A DNA stretch of 33,599 bases, taken from contig JAIXKS010000009.1 in the NCBI GenBank assembly GCA_026928325.1, positions 1-33,599 on the forward strand. The letters run 5' to 3'. Within the stretch, counting starts at the first letter, position 1. Each line of letters starts with the position of its first letter. Below are positions 1 to 7,218 of the stretch, piece after piece. The translations under genes were made by a program, and so were the position numbers. Below the pieces are notes generated by a model. It did no database searches and was not told the origin of the DNA. It was given only the letters and a program-made list of their open reading frames with translations. Source of the DNA: Chitinophagales bacterium. GTDB lineage: Bacteria; Bacteroidota; Bacteroidia; Chitinophagales; Saprospiraceae.

Positions 1-117
1 TAATGAGAAATATTGGGTTTTTAGAGGTTCCCTTAAGTCAACAGAGATATGTCTAATTATTTTTTTAATATTTAGTTAAATAATTATTATTTTTGATACG
101 GTTTCAAAATTCTTGTA

Positions 118-125
118 TAGTTTTG
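118..125 (+). promoter_or_regulatory. Candidate -7 promoter box for the thioredoxin-like gene
   Basis: The sequence TAGTTTTG matches the Bacteroidota sigma-ABfr -7 consensus TAnnTTTG and lies about 30 bases before the preferred ATG at 156. A TTTG at 92-95 could be the -33 element, but the spacing of about 22 bases is at the long end. This is a motif match only. Confidence 0.35.
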
Positions 126-155
126 TATTTTTTATAACTAATCTTAATATTGAAC

Positions 156-719
156 ATGATTGCGTCTTTTTTTAGGAAGTATTTTAAATGGAGTTTGATT
201 CTTATCGTTGGAATATACTCACAGTGTACCATGGATGCACAAAATAAACAAAATTCAGGTGTTACCGTAGTTACACCTGAGGTTATTGAAGCTACCCCGC
301 CGGTTTACACTTCATCAAATCCCGGTTGGCACGTTCGTTTGGATGATGCATATGCTGAATCTCAAAAAACGGGTAAACCAATTATGGCTAACTTTACAGG
401 TAGCGATTGGTGTGGTTGGTGTAAAAGGCTAACAGCTAGTGTATTTAGTAAACCAGAATTCAAAGAGTGGGCGGATAAAAATGTCGTATTGTTGGAATTG
501 GATTTCCCAAGAAGAACTAAAATTCCTGAAGATATCCAACAGCAAAATTACGGATTACAGAACTCTTTTCAAGTTAGAGGCTACCCTACTGTGTGGGTAT
601 TTAACTTAAGTCGGGATGAACAAACACATAATTATTCGATTGAAGCACTTGGTAAAACTGGGTACACAGCTACAGTTGAAGAGTTTGTTCAGGGTGTAGA
701 AAGCATGATCAAAAAATAA
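156..719 (+). CDS. Secreted thioredoxin-like protein (DUF255/thioredoxin_7 type)
   Basis: The 187-residue product has a hydrophobic N-terminal segment (about residues 12-22), so it is probably exported and acts in the periplasm or at the envelope. A thioredoxin-like fold follows, with the redox motif DWCGWCKR (CGWC at residues 86-89) and the later segment RGYPTVWVF, whose cis-proline position is typical of thioredoxins. The expected role is thiol-disulfide exchange or reduction of envelope proteins; the substrate is unknown. A TTG six bases upstream (150) is an alternative start, but ATG at 156 gives a normal signal segment. Cys24 sits in a poor lipobox context (IYSQC), so a lipoprotein is unlikely. 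The gene stands alone, with a candidate promoter box at 118-125 and a strong terminator right after the stop. Confidence 0.85.
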   Translation: MIASFFRKYFKWSLILIVGIYSQCTMDAQNKQNSGVTVVTPEVIEATPPVYTSSNPGWHVRLDDAYAESQKTGKPIMANFTGSDWCGWCKRLTASVFSKPEFKEWADKNVVLLELDFPRRTKIPEDIQQQNYGLQNSFQVRGYPTVWVFNLSRDEQTHNYSIEALGKTGYTATVEEFVQGVESMIKK

Positions 720-721
720 TG

Positions 722-751
722 AAAAAAACAGGCGATTGCCTGTTTTTTTTT
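722..751 (+). terminator. Rho-independent terminator (bidirectional in form)
   Basis: An A-tract, the stem ACAGGC/GCCTGT with a short GATT-type loop, and a run of eight or more T follow the thioredoxin stop codon by a few bases. The flanking A and T tracts also pair, so it could work in both directions. Confidence 0.85.
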
Positions 752-844
752 GCCTTTACGTTTTATATAGTTTTTTATTTTTCATTACGAATCTACCTAA
801 TGAATTCATTTAGATTTATTCAGTAGAAATATAATATTCATTCA

Positions 845-872
845 CCCATTTTAGTTGTATTACTAAAATGGG
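845..872 (+). other. Perfect 11-bp hairpin in an intergenic region, terminator-like
   Basis: CCCATTTTAGT (845-855) and ACTAAAATGGG (862-872) form a perfect stem around a 6-base loop. The sequence TTTTGATATTTTTT follows. It lies between the thioredoxin terminator and the phosphatase gene, so no annotated gene needs it as a terminator. It could end a small transcript from 752-844, or act in the leader of the next gene. Function is unknown. Confidence 0.45.
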
Positions 873-973
873 TTTTGATATTTTTTAGGTATCTATCTAG
901 TTGATTTCTAAAAAACAACGATAAAATTCAAGGTATATATTAAGATTATTTATCAAATTATGTAATAATTCTG

Positions 974-981
974 TATGTTTG
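974..981 (+). promoter_or_regulatory. Exact -7 box directly before the phosphatase ATG
   Basis: TATGTTTG is an exact TAnnTTTG match ending only four bases before the ATG at 986. If used, transcription would begin at or next to the start codon, giving a leaderless mRNA. No clear -33 TTTG is seen at the expected distance. Confidence 0.4.
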
Positions 982-985
982 TCCC

Positions 986-2215
986 ATGAATCGTGAATTA
1001 TCATTATTAGAAAAATTGGAAAAGGATCTTAGCCTGAAGCAGCTTCAGATTAAAGCGCTACTCACGATTACCCAAGCGATTAATGACAATGTATCCGCTG
1101 ATGGTTTATTCAATATGTATAAATCGTTTTTAAGTTGGGAAATGGGCATCGAAAAAATGGCGCTTTTTGTCAGAACGGCAGATGAATGGGACTGTACGAC
1201 TTCGATCAATTTCAACATAGATAAATCCGACGAAATCGTTCAGATCTTGCTTCAACACAAAAGGTTACATACCATTAAGTCGGAAGACCACTATGATAGC
1301 TTGAAGGGCTTTGATATTATTATACCTGTGTTTCACAAGGATTTGCCGATCTCTTATGCGATTATCGGAGGTATCAAAGATAAGGAGGATATTTATAACA
1401 AGATCCAGTTTATAACGACGATTACCAATATTATTGCCGTTGCCATAGAAAATAAGCGACTGTTTAAAAAGCAACTTGAGCAAGAGCGATATAGGCGTGA
1501 AATGGAACTAGCTTCTGAGGTGCAGCGCATGTTGATACCAGAGTTATTGCCCAAAGAGGATAAATTTGCCTTTTCTAAAATATACAAACCGCATTTCAAT
1601 ATAGGTGGTGATTATATTGATTTTTTCAGGCATGATGAAAGTAGATTTGCATTTTGTATTGCAGATATTTCCGGCAAAGGTGTTTCAGCAGCCTTGCTCA
1701 TGGCCAATTTTCAGGCTATGATTCAGTCTTTAATTTTTCAATACCGAGATTTAGAAACTTTTATATTGGCATTGAATCAGGCTGTATATCGAATTACAAA
1801 AAGCGACAAATACATTACGTTTTTTGTAGCGGAAGTAGATTTAAAAAACAAAATACTCAAGTATGTAAATGCTGGGCATTTTCCACCATTTCTAAAGATG
1901 GGTGATCAAATGATTCGACTAGATCAAGGATGTTCTTTTATAGGTGCTTTCGAAAAATTAGAAAATATCAAAGAGCAAGTAATCCATTTGGATGATGAAG
2001 CGCTAATTGTTTGCTTTACAGATGGCCTTCCAGACTTGAAAAATAAAAATGAAGAGTTTTTTGGTGATAATACCTTGGAATTGTTTGTTAATAAGCATCA
2101 TGATTTATCACCTGAATTATTCAATGGCAAATTATTAGATGAGATTGATCTATTCAGAGATAATGAACCAATAGAAGACGATATCGCTGTTTTAACATGT
2201 AAAATATATGAATGA
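986..2215 (+). CDS. GAF-like / SpoIIE-type PP2C serine phosphatase
   Basis: The 409-residue cytoplasmic protein begins with a coiled-coil-like stretch (about 1-25) and a GAF-like sensory domain (about 25-155). A helical linker of the RsbU-type 'EVQRMLIPELLP' form follows, then a PP2C/SpoIIE phosphatase domain (about 195-409). Metal-binding and catalytic signatures are present: GGDYID at 207-212, ADISGKG at 226-232, NAGHFP at 295-300 and TDGLPD at 345-350. Family knowledge suggests it dephosphorylates a serine-phosphorylated partner, classically an anti-sigma antagonist of STAS type. No STAS or HPK partner is visible in this window, so the target is unknown. The stop overlaps the ATG of the next gene (ATGA), implying translational coupling with the TM2 protein. 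Confidence 0.9.
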   Translation: MNRELSLLEKLEKDLSLKQLQIKALLTITQAINDNVSADGLFNMYKSFLSWEMGIEKMALFVRTADEWDCTTSINFNIDKSDEIVQILLQHKRLHTIKSEDHYDSLKGFDIIIPVFHKDLPISYAIIGGIKDKEDIYNKIQFITTITNIIAVAIENKRLFKKQLEQERYRREMELASEVQRMLIPELLPKEDKFAFSKIYKPHFNIGGDYIDFFRHDESRFAFCIADISGKGVSAALLMANFQAMIQSLIFQYRDLETFILALNQAVYRITKSDKYITFFVAEVDLKNKILKYVNAGHFPPFLKMGDQMIRLDQGCSFIGAFEKLENIKEQVIHLDDEALIVCFTDGLPDLKNKNEEFFGDNTLELFVNKHHDLSPELFNGKLLDEIDLFRDNEPIEDDIAVLTCKIYE

Positions 2216-3057
2216 ACATGCCATCACAAAAAAATAAATTTACAGCTGGAATTTTAGCTATAATATTTGGTGTTTTGGGAATACACAAATTATATCTAGG
2301 GAAAGTAGGCCTTTTTTTTCTTTTTATTTTTTTATTCATCATTTCAATTAGCATAGATTTCCCTATAACAGCCTTCTGGGGCCTCATCGAAGGACTTGTG
2401 CTTTTGTTTATGTCCGATGCGGAATTTGACAAAAAATACAATCGAGGTATCATCGCCGCTCGCCGTGGTCCGCTTGATGTACGACGAGAAGAACAGTTGA
2501 AACGATATCACCAATTGCCTGGACAAAAGCCCGTCCAAAGCCGAGCAAAGAATCAATCAGCCCAAGCAGTTGTTAAAGCCAATGCCCTCAAAACCAGTGG
2601 TATCAAAAAATATAAAGATTTTGATCTGGAAGATGCAATTCTAGATTTCCAGGAAGGATTGACGCTCATGCAAAACGATCCGGCCTTGCATTTTAATTTG
2701 GCTTGTGCTTATTCTCTAACAGAAAAGAAGCATCTGGCCTACCAACATCTCGCTTTATCCGTAGCCAATGGTCTAAATGATGTTCAACGTATCTTGACGC
2801 ATGAAGATTTGGCTTTCGTGCGAATACAGCCAGAATTTGATGAATTTCGAAAAAGTGGGTTCAAACTGTATCCATCTTCAAATTCTGAAGCACCGTCAAC
2901 TATGCAATCATCTCAGGAATCAGATCATGTAGAGGAAAAACTTGAATTAGATGATACAATCCTTGGTAAACTCAACAAATTATCCGAATTGAGAAGCAAA
3001 GGAATTATCTCTCAAGATGAGTTTGATTTTGAACGTAAAAAGATGATGAATAAATAA
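2212..3057 (+). CDS. TM2-domain membrane protein with TPR-like and SHOCT-like segments
   Basis: This 281-residue protein starts with a TM2 domain (about residues 8-80): two membrane helices joined by a short turn, with the family motif G(V)LGIHKLYLGK. A basic linker follows, then a helical TPR-like repeat region (about 120-200; 'DPALHFNLACAYSLTEKK'). An acidic, low-complexity spacer leads to a C-terminal SHOCT-like segment ('LNKLSELRSKGIISQDEFD', about 250-281). SHOCT segments are thought to mediate oligomerisation. The ATG overlaps the TGA of the upstream phosphatase by four bases, so the two are probably co-translated and may work together at the membrane (inference). The molecular function is unknown. 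Confidence 0.8.
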   Translation: MNMPSQKNKFTAGILAIIFGVLGIHKLYLGKVGLFFLFIFLFIISISIDFPITAFWGLIEGLVLLFMSDAEFDKKYNRGIIAARRGPLDVRREEQLKRYHQLPGQKPVQSRAKNQSAQAVVKANALKTSGIKKYKDFDLEDAILDFQEGLTLMQNDPALHFNLACAYSLTEKKHLAYQHLALSVANGLNDVQRILTHEDLAFVRIQPEFDEFRKSGFKLYPSSNSEAPSTMQSSQESDHVEEKLELDDTILGKLNKLSELRSKGIISQDEFDFERKKMMNK

Positions 3058-3100
3058 CAATTTCCATTCATAAACCGTTAAGATTAATAAATCTATTATT

Positions 3101-3763
3101 TTGACAGCAAAAGAATTATTATCTCAAAGCATCCTTCCAGTTAAAACATCCGATAAAGGTCAACTTGTCCTAGAGCGGATGCAGGTTTATCATGTGAGTC
3201 ATCTTCCTATTGTCAATCATGATAAATTATTGGGTATCGTTTCTGAAGATGACATTCTCATCCATAATCCCGACGAAGCGATAGGCTCTTATAGATTGAT
3301 GCATCAGCAAATCCAATGTACTGAAAATGATCACATCTTTGATCTTATGACTAAAATTGGAGCATTTAAACTTACTTTAATTCCTATTGTCAGTAAAGAT
3401 AATGAAACGTACCTTGGCGTAGTCACCTTAGAAGATGTTCTTAAATATTTTGCGGTTCAATTTTCGTTTACAGATCCCGGCAGTATTCTAGTCATTGAAA
3501 CTTCTGTCCACAATTATTTATTATCAGAAATAATTAGATTGGCGGAAGCCGAAGATATAACTGTTTTGAGCAGTTTTACAACAAGTTTGCCGAATTCAAA
3601 CAAAGTTTATATAACGCTGAAACTCAATGCGCAGGATATTTTTGCATACAAAGCGAGTCTAGAAAGATTTGGTTATGAAGTATATGCTACCTTTTCTGAT
3701 GCAGAATTTGGGGATACCTTGCAGGATAGGTATGACTCTTTGATGTCTTACTTAAATCTTTAA
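3101..3763 (+). CDS. Tandem CBS-domain protein
   Basis: The 220-residue product carries two CBS motifs (about residues 1-60 and 65-120; 'VSHLPIVNHDKLLGIVSEDD' and 'LIPIVSKDNETYLGVVTLED'). These form a Bateman module that usually binds adenosyl ligands such as AMP or ATP. A C-terminal region of about 95 residues resembles an ACT-like regulatory fold (weak inference). The start is TTG at 3101: no ATG precedes the conserved 'AKELLSQ' beginning, and relatives begin similarly with M-x-AKEL. It lies four bases upstream of the Omp85-like gene, so the two are likely co-transcribed. Its partner enzyme or channel is unknown. Confidence 0.8.
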   Translation: MTAKELLSQSILPVKTSDKGQLVLERMQVYHVSHLPIVNHDKLLGIVSEDDILIHNPDEAIGSYRLMHQQIQCTENDHIFDLMTKIGAFKLTLIPIVSKDNETYLGVVTLEDVLKYFAVQFSFTDPGSILVIETSVHNYLLSEIIRLAEAEDITVLSSFTTSLPNSNKVYITLKLNAQDIFAYKASLERFGYEVYATFSDAEFGDTLQDRYDSLMSYLNL

Positions 3764-3767
3764 AAGT

Positions 3768-5201
3768 ATGATCTATAGGGTGATCAGCATCCTCTTTAGT
3801 AAACCATTGGGGATATTATCATCCATATTGGCACTTATTTTTAGTGGTACTTTGACGCTCCACGCTCAAACGGAGTATGTGGTCATTCAAAACATTATAA
3901 CCGTCAATAATATCAAGACCAAAGAATACGTCATTTTATACGAATTGGACTTTAAGCCTGGAGATACTTTGTATTTGGATAATTTATCTACTCGACTCCA
4001 TACCAACGAGCGTCGCATCAAAAGTATAGGTTTATTTAATCATGCGGTCATTAATATTAAAAATTGGAATACGGATTTAGGTACTTGTGATATTGAAATC
4101 TATGTCATTGAAAACTGGTTCATTTATCCATATTTTATCTTTGAATTGGCAGATAGGAACTTTAATGTTTGGCGTCGAGAGTTTAATTATTCTCTCAAAA
4201 GAGTCAATTACGGCGTAGCTGGTAACCACATCAATTTGTCAGGAAATAAAGATAAACTTAAACTAAAATTTCAAGGTGGATATTTAAAAAAACTAGAAGC
4301 GTACTACGATTATCCATATTTATGGGGAAATTGGGGCTTGTCTGCCAATGTCCTATATGCTGAAAGTAGAGAGATTCCGTATATTTCATTAGGGAATAAA
4401 CCCATATTTTTGAAAAATGACAATGATACTAAGATTCAATTCCTTTATAAGGGTAGTTTGGGCTTATCTCAGCGAATAAATCCGCATATGGTCCAACAAT
4501 TTAGGCTTGAATACAATGGTTTTCAGGTAGATTCCTTAGTTTCAAAATCAAATCCAATGTACCTTGGCCAAGGGAAAAATGCTATTAATTATTTTTATAT
4601 AGATTATATATTACGGTATGATCAAACCGTGTATCCGTTGTATCCACTAAAAGGTTATAGATTTGAATTCAATGCGAGAAAGGAAGGTTTGGGCATTTTT
4701 AAGGATGTCAATAATGCATGGATATCCTTGAATCTCGAACAGCATTTTAGATTGAACCATGATTTGATATTCAGTGCAAGAATTAAGTTTAAAACTCATT
4801 TTCAGCCAGATCCGATTGCTTATGTCTTATCCAATGCCATAGGCTATAAAAACGATTTTATCACAGGCTATCAATTGTATGTGATGGATGGCAAGCACTT
4901 TATGTTGACCAAACATGCGTTGCGATATCGAATATTTGAGAAAGATTTTAGATTCAAATCCTTTATGCCCAATCAATTTAAAGTTTTCAATATTCAACTT
5001 TTTGGAAGACTCAATTTTGATGCTGGTTATAGCTTTGATCCTGAAAATAAAGCCAATAATCCTTTAAGCAACCATATACAAGTGGGATATGGACCGGGTT
5101 TTGACCTTATTTTGTATAATAATTTTATAGCATCTCTTGAGTTGGGCATTACACGCCAAAAAGAAGCAGGTATCTTTTTTAGCGGAGGTTTTAATTTTTA
5201 A
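3768..5201 (+). CDS. Omp85/BamA-like outer-membrane protein with one POTRA domain
   Basis: The 477-residue protein has a long signal peptide ending in 'TLTLHAQ' (about residue 34). One POTRA-like domain follows ('GDTLYLDNLSTRLHTNERRI', then a 'GLFNHAVINI' strand; about 38-120), and then a C-terminal barrel region rich in alternating aromatic strands that ends in the terminal Phe of 'GGFNF'. This resembles the TamA/BamA superfamily, but with a single POTRA rather than the five of BamA, so it is not the main BamA. Short POTRA-barrel proteins are common in Bacteroidota and their roles are mostly unassigned. The stop overlaps that of the convergent M20 gene by four bases, with no terminator between them. 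Confidence 0.75.
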   Translation: MIYRVISILFSKPLGILSSILALIFSGTLTLHAQTEYVVIQNIITVNNIKTKEYVILYELDFKPGDTLYLDNLSTRLHTNERRIKSIGLFNHAVINIKNWNTDLGTCDIEIYVIENWFIYPYFIFELADRNFNVWRREFNYSLKRVNYGVAGNHINLSGNKDKLKLKFQGGYLKKLEAYYDYPYLWGNWGLSANVLYAESREIPYISLGNKPIFLKNDNDTKIQFLYKGSLGLSQRINPHMVQQFRLEYNGFQVDSLVSKSNPMYLGQGKNAINYFYIDYILRYDQTVYPLYPLKGYRFEFNARKEGLGIFKDVNNAWISLNLEQHFRLNHDLIFSARIKFKTHFQPDPIAYVLSNAIGYKNDFITGYQLYVMDGKHFMLTKHALRYRIFEKDFRFKSFMPNQFKVFNIQLFGRLNFDAGYSFDPENKANNPLSNHIQVGYGPGFDLILYNNFIASLELGITRQKEAGIFFSGGFNF

Positions 5202-6376
5202 TCCATTGAATAAGCCAACCAAGCCATCAAGCCCATTGCTATTTCTAGGGCTGACTCGTCAATATCGAAGGTGTCTGTGTGCACACCGGAATTAATCTCG
5301 CCCTTCTTCGCAGTTCCTAATCTATAAAAACAAGCAGGCACCACATGAGAATAAAATGCAAAATCCTCAGAAGTCATTCTTATATCCAAATCCACAACAT
5401 TTTCTTTCCCTAAATAACGGACCATGTTTTGGTGAATACCTTGCGTAAGGGTTTCATTATTAAACAAACACGGGTATCCTTTCTCTATGCGAACCGTTGC
5501 AGCAGTACCATAAGCTGCACAAGTACTCATAGCAATCCTTTCTATCAGCGCATGCGCTTGTGCTCTCCAGTCTTCATCCATCGTACGGAAGGTTCCTTCG
5601 ATTTTTACTTCGTTGGGAATAATGTTAGTTGCACCACCTACCGAATTGATCTTGCCAAAACTTAACACGGAAGGTATAGCAGGCGGACAATGCCTCGCTA
5701 CCAATTGCTGCATGGCTACGATCAATTGGCTTGCTGAAAGTATGGCGTCTGTACATTGGTGCGGCATGGCGCCATGGCCACCTTTACCAGTAACCGTAAT
5801 ATAGATTTCATCTGCAGAGGCCATATATAAGCCAGACCTTATACCGACCTTTCCGGCTGGTAATTCAGGGAAAACGTGTTGTCCGATGATACAATGAGGC
5901 ATAGGGTCATTTAAAGCTCCTTCTTGAATCATCAAGCTGGCACCGCCTGGTAATTTCTCTTCACCAGGTTGGAAGATAAACCGAAAGGAATGGGGCAAGT
6001 GACTTTTGAGTCTCTCTAAAATCAAAATAGCGCCGATCAATCCTGCCATATGAACATCGTGTCCACAAGCATGCATGATGCCATCATGGTTAGATTTGTA
6101 GGATACTTCATTGGCTTCTAAGATTGGTAGCGCATCCATGTCAGCTCGTAAGGCTATTAATCGATCTGATTTACCTTGTATATGTGCAACAATCCCATGG
6201 CCAGCCCACCCTTTCGAAAACTCGATACCGAAATTGCTTAATATATTTTGGATATAAGCGGATGTTGCTTCTTCCTTAAATGACAATTCAGGATGCGCAT
6301 GAAGATGTCTTCTAATACTTATAATTTCAGGTAGTAACTCCTTGGCTATTGATCGAATCTGTTCTAGCATATCCAT
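5198..6376 (-). CDS. M20-family amidohydrolase (N-acyl-amino-acid / hippurate hydrolase type)
   Basis: The 392-residue product matches M20D metallo-amidohydrolases in length and motifs: 'RRHLHAHPELSF' near the N-terminus, 'HACGHDVHMAG' (about 102-112, zinc ligands), 'PGEEK' (137-141, catalytic Glu), 'GQHVFPELPAGKVG', and 'MTSEDFAFY' plus 'GVHTDTF' near the C-terminus. These enzymes remove acyl or aminoacyl groups from amino acids in the cytoplasm; the exact substrate cannot be read from sequence. The frame opens with TTG at 6388, but ATG at 6376 begins the normal family N-terminus, so it is preferred. No signal peptide is seen. The gene converges on the Omp85-like gene and is divergent from the DUF5362-like gene. 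Confidence 0.9.
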   Translation of the reverse strand: MDMLEQIRSIAKELLPEIISIRRHLHAHPELSFKEEATSAYIQNILSNFGIEFSKGWAGHGIVAHIQGKSDRLIALRADMDALPILEANEVSYKSNHDGIMHACGHDVHMAGLIGAILILERLKSHLPHSFRFIFQPGEEKLPGGASLMIQEGALNDPMPHCIIGQHVFPELPAGKVGIRSGLYMASADEIYITVTGKGGHGAMPHQCTDAILSASQLIVAMQQLVARHCPPAIPSVLSFGKINSVGGATNIIPNEVKIEGTFRTMDEDWRAQAHALIERIAMSTCAAYGTAATVRIEKGYPCLFNNETLTQGIHQNMVRYLGKENVVDLDIRMTSEDFAFYSHVVPACFYRLGTAKKGEINSGVHTDTFDIDESALEIAMGLMAWLAYSMD

Positions 6377-6479
6377 ACGAGCAAACAATATTTTAATGGC
6401 AAATTTAACATTTTTATTGGAGCAAGCGTGAAATCATGTAAATATTGCCCAAAAATAAACTACAAGTTTCAAAACTTAT

Positions 6480-6487
6480 TATATTTG
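6480..6487 (+). promoter_or_regulatory. Exact -7 box for the DUF5362-like gene
   Basis: TATATTTG matches TAnnTTTG exactly and lies 56 bases before the ATG at 6544. It falls inside the longer open frame that begins with TTG at 6445, which argues for the downstream ATG. Confidence 0.45.
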
Positions 6488-6543
6488 AAGTCAATTTAAT
6501 TGAACGAATCATTTTTTACTCACCTAAAATCAACCCTAAACTT

Positions 6544-7011
6544 ATGGAAACTGATTATACTTCAGAATTTGAACCACGACAAGACCTTAGTCTAACTGCA
6601 AGTGCTAAAAGCAATCTTCTTAAAACGAGCCAATGGGCTAAAATCATATCCATTGTAGGCTTTTTATTGGTTGGTTTCTTTCTATTAGTAGCGATAAGTA
6701 TTTTTTTTATTTATAAACAATTTGAATATATGGAGGAGCTAGACGCATTTGGTTTGGGCTTTATTATGCCTATGGCTATAGGTTTTGGGCTATTGAGTAT
6801 CTTTTACTTGTATCCATTGATTAAATTGTATAGATTCTCGACATTTAGCAAGAGTGCAGTTAACAACAATGACACATTTGCATTGGAGCGAGCCATGAGT
6901 GAACAAAAGCAATTATTTACATTTTTAGGTATTATCACCATTGTAGTCATTTCAATATATGTGTTAATATTCCTATTTAATATTTTATTGTTTTCAAGTT
7001 CGATATTATAG
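6544..7011 (+). CDS. Small membrane protein, DUF5362-like
   Basis: With the ATG at 6544 the product has 155 residues. It has an N-terminal cytosolic stretch, then 'SNLLKTSQWAKIISIVGFLL', which begins the first of about four hydrophobic segments (near residues 37-60, 72-95 and 125-150). Pattern and length recall the Bacteroidota membrane family DUF5362; that name is a recollection, not a search result. The frame is open back to a TTG at 6445, but the added residues are not family-like and a promoter box sits within them. The stop codon TAG uses the first two bases of a repeat element (7010-7139), so the C-terminus (NILLFSSSIL) may be truncated or altered by that insertion. Confidence 0.65.
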   Translation: METDYTSEFEPRQDLSLTASAKSNLLKTSQWAKIISIVGFLLVGFFLLVAISIFFIYKQFEYMEELDAFGLGFIMPMAIGFGLLSIFYLYPLIKLYRFSTFSKSAVNNNDTFALERAMSEQKQLFTFLGIITIVVISIYVLIFLFNILLFSSSIL

Positions 7012-7139
7012 TGCTCTGTCCACAAAAGAATCATAATACAATGTTGTTCTTTTTTCAAATCTCATCGTTAAAAATACTTGCCTTAATCTTAAAAAAATAA
7101 CTTCCATTATAATTTAAGTCATTTTATAGATAGTGCACT
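7010..7139 (-). repeat. MITE-like repeat copy 1 (130 bp, internally deleted)
   Basis: The ends form an imperfect inverted repeat, AGTGCTCTGTC (7010-7020) and GATAGTGCACT (7129-7139). Read on the minus strand, the body matches the copies at 33354-33599: an ACTTAAATTATAATGGAAGTTAT block, a T-run, AAGATTAAGG, then GATGAGATTTGAAAAAAGAA and GTGGACAGAGCAC. Relative to those copies it lacks 30 bases of the core containing two small hairpins. The endpoints match recombination between two CGA triplets. No clear target-site duplication is visible. Confidence 0.85.
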
Positions 7140-7170
7140 GGTAGATTGCCTTATTGAAAATACAATGCAT

Positions 7171-7202
7171 AAAAAAAAAGCCATAGAATTATGGCTTTTT
7201 TT
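7171..7202 (-). terminator. Bidirectional terminator downstream of the amidase gene
   Basis: An A9 run, AGCCATA, a short AATT-type loop, TATGGCT and a T7 run form a symmetric A-tract/stem/T-tract terminator 17 bases beyond the amidase stop (minus strand). It could also stop plus-strand transcripts coming through the repeat at 7010-7139. Confidence 0.85.
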
Positions 7203-7218
7203 ATGTTGTGTTAGATCC

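Noticed and set aside
6445-6543. Extended TTG start of the DUF5362-like gene
   Set aside because: A -7 box (6480-6487) lies inside the extension and the residues added lack family character.
6804-7058. Minus-strand ORF beginning in the repeat and running into the DUF5362-like gene
   Set aside because: It is antisense to a real gene and its start is repeat sequence; it is probably spurious.
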